This document shows, in pieces, positions 56,740 through 64,000 of a stretch of DNA of 64,000 nt. Location of the stretch: positions 67,324,580 to 67,388,579 of the forward strand of contig NC_085138.1 in NCBI RefSeq assembly GCF_035046485.1, read 5' to 3'. The translations under genes and the position numbers were made by a program. Position 1 is the first letter of the stretch, and each line of letters begins with the position of its first letter. The DNA comes from Aedes albopictus. Lineage: Eukaryota; Arthropoda; Insecta; Diptera; Culicidae. The notes below the pieces were generated by a model that saw only the letters and a list, made by a program, of their open reading frames with translations, had not been told where the DNA came from and ran no database searches.

Positions 56740-58230
56740 GTGAAATCATTGTCAAAATTTCTCAGCAATTAAAAAAAATACAAAATTAATATTGTTCAAA
56801 ATTTTTAACTGTTGAGGAAAACCGGTTTGAAACATTCTCAAAACAAATATTTTATGTGAGGAAATATGATAAGCTATATTCTGTAAAATTTTCAAGATGT
56901 GGTTTTTCTTCGTTCTCTATGGAGTTTGACAGGTTGGGTTGTGCCTCCTTACGTGGAGCATAAATTTATACTCCAGTCAAAATGTTCACCAACACAATCG
57001 TGAAAGTGGAATGTTTACCTTTTTACGAGGTGTCGAGGCCACCGACAAGCATCCAGGGTGATCACCACCGCATCAGCAGAGATCATGCCTCATGCTGGCA
57101 GCCCCGAGAAACAAGACTCTGATTGACAGCATACTCATCATAATTCGTTTATTCCACAGAAATAATTGCTATTGTTATATACATATATTGAATTGTATTC
57201 ACTCTTATTCAAAATTCAGACAATTAACAATAGGGCATTATAAACACTCTTATACAAACACACACAATAGGGCACAATACAATATTGTCTAAATGAAATT
57301 TCCACACACCTATTGTAATTTGCTTGTATAAATAGCACCCAGTCGATATAAGCAGTCAGTATGAAATAAAGGTGGACGGAGTGAATATCGGTCTCGCTAT
57401 ATTTTTTTATTCTTCTGTCCGACTATAAATCGCGTAAACACGAGGGATATCGGGTCAAAACGCTTATTTCAGATTAGATCTCATGAAAGTGTTAAGTAAG
57501 TATGAAAAAGCGGAATAAATTATTAATTCTGTATTTTAGAGTGCCGGTATTTAAATCAAGTTCCTATAGAGTACTAATTCTTTGTAGAAAGACAAACAAC
57601 AATTCTTTTCGCAAACTTTCTTTGCCAAGGAGCGTTTTTCTTCATTTGATCCCGCTGCTGTTTTGGGTGAATGTAAGTATTGGTGAGCTCTGGTTGCGCA
57701 CGATAAGCGGCAAAACAATCAGATCACCGTAGCACTCCCGTGTTCCTGAGTTCTCGCCAATTTTTTGAAAATAATAATAGAGGAAATCAACCAACATCTG
57801 GACAATTTCCACAAAATTGGTAATAACTCAGGAATGGAGAAAAACCACACTCTAAAAATGTTACAGAATATAGCTTATACTATTTCCTTTCAAGAATATT
57901 TTTTTTGGGATTTCTTCCGAAATTCAAAAATGTGTTTTTTTCCGACTTTTCCACTTAATTTTCATTAACAGTGGAAATTTTTGTGGAAAACACTTTTTAT
58001 TTTGTACTTTTATTAATTGCTGAGAAAATTTGCTTGCGATTTCACAAAAAAAAAAACATTGTTTCTACGATACTTCGTTCTTAAGTTATGGTTTTTTAAA
58101 CAAACGGCTCATATAGCACATCCGGACATTTTTCACAAAATTGGTCATAGCTCAGGAACGTCAACCACATCTTGAAAATTTTACAAAATATAGCTTATGC
58201 CTACGATGCCTCGATCTTGAGTTATGCTTT
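56740..58230. mobile_element. Fold-back element related to 1825-3037, split by an LTR
   Basis: AGCTATATTCTGTAAAATTT and GATGTGGTTTTTCTTCGTTC on the left (about 56873-56920) mirror GAGAAAAACCACACTC and TTACAGAATATAGCTT on the right (about 57837-57880). The right part contains a second direct copy at 58138-58200 and CTACGATACTTCGTTCTTAAG, as in the 1825-3037 element. The segment 56940-57770 separating the arms includes a probable LTR. Confidence 0.55.
57093..57440 (+). mobile_element. Probable solo or truncated LTR
   Basis: Starts TGCTGGCAGC and ends near GTAAACA, giving TG…CA ends over about 348 bp. It holds TATAAATA (57327-57334), a TCAGT initiator 31 bases on (57356-57360), and AATAAA (57365-57370): promoter and poly(A) signal packed as in an LTR R region. 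No second LTR, primer site or coding region is in reach, and no 5-bp target duplication was found. Confidence 0.5.
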
Positions 58231-58236
58231 TTGATA

Positions 58237-58450
58237 GGGAAGTGGAACCATCTCGGCAGGGGTCCTATTTTGGGCACTTTTCTGCTATAACTCAACCAAT
58301 TCTGAACCAATTGACACAATTTTTGGAACGCGATAAGATATGTATAGTATCTAGCCGTGAACAAAATTTCAAGTCAATTGGTTTGGAATTGACTGAGTTA
58401 TAGCGAAGAGTGCCCAAAATACCGGCCGCTGACCAAGTGGTTCGCTACCC
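58237..58450. mobile_element. 214-bp MITE with the ends of the 5.8-kb composite
   Basis: The end GGGAAGTGGAACCATCTCGG faces GACCAAGTGGTTCGCTACCC, with TA on both sides (58235-58236, 58451-58452). The sub-terminal CTATTTTGGGCACTTTTCTG, TATAACTCA and mirrored GAGTTATAGCG, GTGCCCAAAATA are the same as at 5480-5520 and 11225-11260. It is the simple form of the family whose 5.8-kb form is 5455-11283. A fragment is at about 59770-59835. Confidence 0.8.
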
Positions 58451-59095
58451 TAGTAGGTGGTGTCAATGGAAAATGTTTGTTTTGTTTTTTTTTCAATTCA
58501 ATTCAGATTGCCCGGTATTTAATCAAAATTTGCATTTCAGAGAAATTGGTTTCATTTGGCGGATTGTTCTTCTTTTCTACAGAATTATCATCCAGATTAG
58601 GAACAATCTTGCAAATAAAGTACATAACGTCAAGCATTACAGTCATAGTTACTAGGGTGTTCCAGTATAGGGGACGCTGACATTTGTAAACCATTAGTAA
58701 CCAACTTCGATTTTGTCATGACAACACTGAATTAAAGAAGAAGATTATTTTTCATCATGTGACAAGCACGAAAGTACTCTGTACTTGTACCTCTGTATCT
58801 CTGAAGCCAAGCTAATTTTTATTTACTCAAGTTGATGTATCGGCCAGGAATTGAATTCAGACACAATTAGTATTTTCCGCTGCATTAGAATGTTCACTTT
58901 TCAAACTTCAATTCAAAAAGCTTTTGCGTGGAGCCCTGGATTTGATGTGCAATGTATGCATCTTCTCTCGAAGAAGCTGTAATACGCAGCGCAGCAGGGA
59001 GCAAAGTAGAGGAAACTTTTAGCTGATATGTTTCAGAAAGGTTATAGCAAAAAAACGGCAATGTAAACCGAGATCACGGTAAAAGCTACCAAGGT
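58451..59095. other. No gene assigned
   Basis: A minus-strand frame (58694-58503) follows a plausible AG acceptor and has one hydrophobic stretch, but no partner exon could be joined. The remainder has no recognised feature. Confidence 0.3.
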
Positions 59096-59099
59096 TTCA

Positions 59100-59485
59100 T
59101 CAATTTGGCCCTTGATGCTCTTCGATGCGGTGATGATGTCCGTCCAGGCAAATGGATACGGTAGTCGCCGGTCGGTCCTGCATGTGATGGCAGTCACTAT
59201 AAGCCATATGTACTGAAAATTGAAAATAATTTTCCAGAAAGGATAAGAAAATGGATTTCCGGTAAAGCCGGTTCCAGTCAGTATAACGAATTGACCTTCT
59301 AACCGATGCATGGTGTGCGGAAGCATATCGGATGATGTGAGCTAACAAGAAAGCTTTTACATGCTTCGTTGGGGTTTGTTCCAGGAAACAATATGGCTGG
59401 ATGTGAAATGGGTGCTTTCTTGATGATGGATTTTACTTTTAGAAATATGAATACAATCTAATGGAACGGCAAAAGATTACAAGTT
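59100..59485. repeat. Duplicated segment, intact copy (unidentified)
   Basis: Words CTTCGATGCGGTGATGATG, CACTATAAGCC…CTGAAAATTGAAAATAAT, GGTAAAGCCGGTT, CGAATTGACC, CGATGCATGGTG, AAGCTTTTACATG and AATATGAAT recur in the same order at 60202-60281, 61621-61716 and 62173-62335. The second copy is split by two transposons. The minus-strand frame here (59326-59042, 94 residues, two hydrophobic stretches) is not conserved in frame in the second copy, so I do not call a gene. It may be an unknown low-copy repeat. Confidence 0.6.
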
Positions 59486-59577
59486 TTGAGTATGAAATTG
59501 GGCTTTGAAATATTAGTTGGCACGACTGTTAAAAACGCGACTAAGAATTAAGTCTTGTACCGACTTTTCGAACTTTC

Positions 59578-59672
59578 TTCGAATGAGTGTAATCAGTTTC
59601 GTACCTTTTAATTCCGCCCTAATTGAATTGGGGCGGAATTAAAAGGTACGAAACTGATTACACTCATTCGAA
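59578..59672. repeat. Perfect 42-bp hairpin
   Basis: Two 42-base arms (TTCGAATGAGTGTAATCAGT … and exact mirror) with an 11-base loop at 59620-59630. No mismatch was seen. It may be the core of a small MITE, as weakly mirrored sequence continues outside (TTAAGTCTTG / GTAAGTCGG). Confidence 0.85.
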
Positions 59673-60283
59673 TAAGAATTTAGAGTAAGTCGGAATCCTC
59701 ACCAATCGACTTGTATTTTTTTAAAATGCTAGGTACTGTACGTACATATCTCAACATGTCAAAAAATCATGTAAATTGGTGCAAAATTAACTTAGTTACA
59801 GCAGCAAGTATCAAAATAGATCCCTCTGCCCTATTATCCCAGACTTGATTTATGCTTCGTGGAGATTGTGATCGCAATGATTTGAGGACACGTAGAATAC
59901 AAGTAGAAAGTGAGTCAGTTGGGTTAAATGTGAATTGAAAAAGGAGAGAGTAAGCCAATAATGAGATAAATTGGAATCAAATCGAACAAACAAAATGATT
60001 CAAAGCTGAGATTGAAGGAACTTTGTTTAACAAAGAGCAGCAGAAACTATTTTGCACACAAAGAGCAAACCTGGACCGCACATGGAACTTGTAACCAAAT
60101 AAGTGGACCATATTCTGATAGATCCCCGGCTTTTTATGTGAGGACCTTCAGAGTAACAAACTTTGAAAGGCAAAAAAAACAGACAGTATACTTATTTTAC
60201 GGTCCACTTGGCCCATGATACTCTTCGATACGATGTTGATGTTCATCAAGCCGAAAGAGATGCACTGGCCATGTAGTCCTGTA

Positions 60284-61619
60284 AAGGGTGGTACGGTCAA
60301 AATTTGGTCAAACAATTTTTTCCACAACTTTGGACTGCGTACATCAAAATAGCTGATTTTTGGACCAGTAATGCTGCATTATATGTAGCCAATGCCATAA
60401 AATTTTCATCAAAATTGGTTTAGTTTTTGCGGAGATATTGTTGATTCCTGAGATCTGCAATTTTAAAATTTTGTACAATTCATTTCATTTATTTAGTATT
60501 ACATCAAATTCAAGATAAAACTGAATCAACAATATTTCTCCATAATACACGGTTCGTGGCTGCCGCTCTCCATCCTCGGTCGCGCCCGATGCTCGCCAAG
60601 TCACGCGCCACCTGGTCCGCCCATCGTGCTCTCTGCGCTTCACGTCTTCTTGTGCCAACCGGATCAGTTGCAAATACCAGCTTTGCAGGGTTGTTGTCCG
60701 GCATTCTTGCAACATGCCCTGCCCACCGTATCTCTCCGGCTTTGGCCACCTTCTGGATGCTGGGTTCGCCGTAAAGTGCAGCGAGCTCGTGGTTCATTCT
60801 TATTCGTCACACACCGTTCTCCTGCACACCGCCGAAGATCGTCCTTAGCACGCGTCGCTCGAAAACTCCGAGTGCTTGCAGGTCCTCCTCGAGCATGGTC
60901 CATGTCTCGTGCCCGTAGAGGATCACCGGTCTTAATAGCGTGCATTTGGTGCGTGGGTTAATCTTTTTCGACCGCAGTTTCTTCTGGAGCCCTTAGTAGG
61001 CCTGCTTCCGCTGATGATGCGCCTCTGAATTTCACGGCTCACGTTGTTGTCAGCCGTCAGTAAAGAAATTTTGTACAAAGAGGCTTCAAAAATAAGAACA
61101 AATTTTTACTGTACTGAAATACTGAAATACTGAACCGAATTCAATGATTTTTTTTCTGTATATAAAGAATGCATGTCCAAATGTTGTGTAAAAATTTCAT
61201 TCAAATTGATTTTGCCGTTTCAAAGTTATATTTGCTTAGCACCCTGCCAGTTTTTTTTCATATTCAAACTGCCACAACTTTGGAAGTATTCATACATAAT
61301 GGCTCAAAATTTTACTTAGATCATATTAGTACAATAGTACTATACTGTAAAATTTCCATGTGAATCGGAGCAGTATTAGTAGTTTTATAACCAAAAATTG
61401 TCAAATATTTACTATGGAGCGCCTTTGTACAAAATTCTAAAAAATGTAGGTCGTTGGTTTTATCTATATATCGACCAATACTTAATGGATATTGATGAAA
61501 ATTTTATGGCATAAGTTACCCAATGAACCATTACTGGTTCAAAAATCAGCTGTATTAGTGTACGCAGTCTGACTTTATGAAAAAAAAATGTATAACCAAA
61601 TTTTTACCGTACCACCCTT
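60284..61619. mobile_element. TA-type MITE, second member, carrying a LINE insertion
   Basis: Ends AAGGGTGGTACGGTCAAAAT and TTTTACCGTACCACCCTT, flanked by TA (60282-60283, 61620-61621). The ends and interior (CTGATTTTTGGACCAGTAAT, AAAATTTTCATCAAAAT) match 7080-8213. After removing the nested LINE (60479-61065 plus one 13-bp target copy), the element is about 736 bp. Confidence 0.85.
60479..61065 (-). pseudogene. 5'-truncated LINE copy, minus strand, 13-bp target duplication
   Basis: Flanked by exact AAATTTTGTACAA on both sides (60466-60478, 61066-61078). The minus-strand frame 60797-60510 reads MNHELAALYG, IRWAGHVARMPDNNPA, GTRRREAQRARWADQVARDL, the conserved C-terminus of the LINE at 36181-41300. 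The 3' end is an AAATAAATGAAATGAA tail. This 587-bp copy gives the true 3' end of the family. Confidence 0.85.
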
Positions 61620-61716
61620 TAAGATGGCATAGTCACTGAAAATTGAAAATAATGTTCCATAATGGATATTCGGTAAAGCCGGTTAGCAGTCTGTGAAACG
61701 AATTGACCCTCTAGCT

Positions 61717-62164
61717 CTGGGGTTTCCAACCTTTTTGAGGTGGCGACCCCCTTTAAGAATTTCCAAAACATCTGGAACCCAATGAAAATTTTAAGAAAAA
61801 AAATGAATTATGTGAATGAAACCGAGTTTTTTGGGTACAGTGACGTAGCCAGAAATTTACTGTGGGAGGGATTTTCAACGATCAATTATACGTTTTTTTA
61901 TTCGACACTCACATTTCGTTAACAATGATGTTGTGTTTAATTAATATGAGCCGTAACTGAAAAATAGCGGCGCAGCCTACATTTTTTTCTTCTGCAGGCG
62001 TTTTATTTTGAAAAATTTAGCCCTTAAATTGTGGCTTTTGGGGGTAGCGGTATAAAAAGTTGAATTTTTTTATAATTTGCACAAAATAGTATAAAAATTT
62101 TACATTGTTTTTAGTAACATCGCGGCCCCCTTGGACTGGCTTCGCGTCCGGTTGGGAACTCGTG
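61717..62164. mobile_element. 448-bp hAT-like element
   Basis: Ends CTGGGGTTTCCAACC and GGTTGGGAACTCGTG are imperfect inverted repeats. The flanks carry exact CTCTAGCT (61709-61716, 62165-62172). Sub-terminal GGTGGCGACCCCC and GCGGCCCCCTTGG are mirrored. The intact segment at about 59290-59305 reads CTTCTAACCGATGC at this point, confirming insertion. Confidence 0.85.
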
Positions 62165-62340
62165 CTCTAGCTGATGCACGGTGAGAGTATATCAGATGGT
62201 ATGAGCTGACAACGAAGCTTTTACATGACTCATTGGGGCCTATTCCTTACTGGATGTGAAGCAGATGCTTTCCCATGACTTATTTGTCTTCTGGAAATAT
62301 GAATGTCATGTGATGGAACCACGAAAGTGAGATTCAAAAA

Positions 62341-63400
62341 GTCAAATAAGTTAAGAATGAACCGAAACAGGTGAATGTGAGCCAACAGTGACACGAACGA
62401 GTAATAGTGAAACAAAAGTTTTTTTTTTTTTTTGAGAGAAAAAAAATGGCTTAGGGCCTCGTTGTGAATACGTCTCAAGAGTTAGTTTAGGAAATAAAAA
62501 AGGAAGTGTGCGGCTTGATATGTGCGAGTAAGTTGGAAATTGTGTCTAGGAAAAAATAAGAAAGAATTGATAGTAAATAGATAAAGATTAAGTCAGAAAT
62601 GAGTAAAAAATAAGTTGACAGCAAATCTCCCAAACGACAAATTTTCACAAATGCTTCGGGAAATTCATGTCTCAAGATCTTCGAGTACGGAACAATCAAC
62701 CACAATCAAAACGGTTCCCCTTCCTATCACCCCACTACTGACTGGAGGGGTTCTTTGTGGTAACGGCTTGCTCACCACACCATGCGACGTCTCGTCGTAT
62801 CGTCCATCAATTTAACCCCGCAAAAACCAAACACATATGCTGTGACAGAGATCAGCGGAGTGAAGCTCTGGAGCACATCGGCCAAGATGGATCAACGGCG
62901 CGCCGCCGGAACGAAATGCATCACGTATCGATGATAAAGTTTGCTCAATTGAGGGTAAGCTCCGTCAAAAGTCCTTGCTAGCTGCTTCTGTAGTACACTG
63001 TGCTTTTTGTCCCAGCCCCACCGCCACCGCCGTCCACAGACGAATATGCCGAAAGATCCCGAGAAGACGTGTGCAATTGACGTGGCCATCCCGTTCGCGG
63101 TTTAGTGCTACTTTGGCAAGTTTTGCGGCGGAATCCACGGACCATGTGACACAGGAAACAATAATGCCAGGGTCGGAAGAGATTTCGGCAGTTGGTAGTC
63201 AGAGTTTCAAGAAATTTCAGGGGTCAAAGACATTCAAACAAAAAAAGGAAGTGAAATCAGGGTCGTTAACTTTTTCCGGAAAACTATTGTGATTTTTTAT
63301 TTCTAACATCACCATTTTTTTGTAAATATGTTCAAAGAACCATCTTCGAAACAAAGTTTTTGATAAAAAGGCAAGCAAGATGGGCTAAGTATATCGAGCG
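62341..63400. other. Less repetitive island, no gene assigned
   Basis: GC content rises between 62690 and 63200, with frames on both strands (62757-63292), none with a recognisable domain or clean start. It could be UTR of a transcript outside the window or an old LINE leader. Confidence 0.3.
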
Positions 63401-63403
63401 CTC

Positions 63404-63558
63404 CCCAGACAACCAGTAATTGTATAAGATGTTGCATAAGATGATAAAGTGGAGGCCATATGCTTGCATGCCTCCATTTAGGCGCATGTAAAATGTACGT
63501 ATATCGCCTCTACTTTAACATCTTATTGAACATTTTATACGATCACTGGTTGACTGGG
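63404..63558. mobile_element. 155-bp hairpin MITE with CCCAG ends
   Basis: The end CCCAGACAACCAGTAATTGT faces ATCACTGGTTGACTGGG, with TC on both sides (63402-63403, 63559-63560). Mirrored ATAAGATGTT, AAAGTGGAGGC and GCCTCTACTTT complete the arms. Confidence 0.8.
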
Positions 63559-63560
63559 TC

Positions 63561-64000
63561 ATTTATATTGCCATGACCATTGAAAAGCTTTTAAAGAATT
63601 TTTTTAAAATACATATTGATTTTGTGTATTGTTACGGCACTGAGTAGCTGCTGATGAAATAATTACTAATTTTTGATAAAGAACATAGACGAGTTTAATC
63701 ACTACAAAAGTCTGTTAACATAAGTAATACAAATGCTTCCAATGGTTTATTCGAACGTTATTGTGTATATTAGACATCTGCAATGGAGCAAAAGATCAAT
63801 ATAAGATCAAAGTGTCTTAAAAATCGCTCCCCGCTGCTCCCCGCGGGGATATTCCGTTCAAATGTTCGTCCAAGAGCCACCAAAACATTAGCGCCATGGT
63901 GATATGTATATAGTCAAATTGTATGAAAAACATCTTTTTTGTTCGGATTTCGTTTGAAGAAATTGAAAAATTATGAAAATGCCATAAAATTGAAATTGGG
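63561..64000. other. No gene seen
   Basis: AT-rich sequence. GCTCCCCGCTGCTCCCCGCGGGG near 63826 is a small GC-rich tandem and palindrome. Nothing else recognised. Confidence 0.4.

Larger units (their letters stand above)
60202..62335. repeat. Duplicated segment, second copy split by two insertions
   Basis: Host segments 60202-60281, 61621-61716 and 62173-62335 together align with 59100-59485. The TA-type MITE (60284-61619) and the hAT-like element (61717-62164) interrupt it. The intact copy gives the empty-site sequence for both. Confidence 0.65.

Noticed and set aside
59042..59326. 94-residue minus-strand frame with two hydrophobic stretches (receptor-like)
   Set aside because: The nearby second copy of the segment does not keep this frame, and no adjoining exons fit. 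Left as a duplicated segment.

Overview
The window looks like mosquito nuclear DNA, most probably Aedes (Stegomyia). It is AT-rich, gene-poor, and packed with short interspersed and fold-back transposons. It carries copies of a tRNA-headed SINE that I recognise as Feilai, an Aedes family, and its one gene has the 60-90 bp introns usual in mosquitoes. There are no bacterial features, no CRISPR array and no recognisable viral insertion.

I can defend one host gene. It is a four-exon plus-strand gene (coding 13197-13979) for a secreted protein of about 187 residues, with a signal peptide, four cysteines, canonical phase-0 introns, an upstream TATA box with initiator, and an AATAAA downstream. It best resembles the small MD-2/GM2-activator-like (CheB/DUF1091-type) insect secreted proteins. 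Less repetitive islands with no assignable gene lie at about 14047-15003, 23131-25225, 31661-33490, 41300-42466, 47151-48118 and 62341-63400.

Most of the remainder is repeats in two layers. The first is a huge, decayed 12-bp-based minisatellite (GGAATTCCTGGA type) seen in blocks from position 1 to about 53,920. The second is transposons that landed in that satellite and in each other. Comparing interrupted and intact copies lets many target-site duplications (TSDs) be read directly: TA (7080-8213, 8959-9909, 49139-49502, 60284-61619), other 2-bp TSDs with CCCRA-type ends (seven elements), TAA (53202-53853), TTAA with piggyBac-like ends (39885-40000), 8 bp hAT-like (six elements), 9 bp (18206-19153), and 11-21 bp target repeats around SINE and LINE copies.

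Region by region: 1-5450 holds decayed satellite, a 1.2-kb fold-back element and a tRNA-derived SINE. 5455-11283 is one 5.8-kb inverted-repeat composite whose ends carry arrays of TTCCCGGAA and which contains at least four younger insertions. 11538-12893 is another inverted-repeat element, followed by the gene. 15004-16660 is a dead LINE. 16990-31660 is satellite interrupted by large palindromes, an hAT-like element and a non-autonomous LINE. 32213-33800 holds two Feilai copies. 36180-41300 is a dead LINE cut by at least six nested elements. 42475-54100 alternates satellite, hairpin MITEs and SINEs. 54199-56725 is an element with an eleven-copy tandem array of about 154 bp. 56740-64000 holds a fold-back element, a probable LTR, a duplicated unidentified segment and a three-level nest of insertions.
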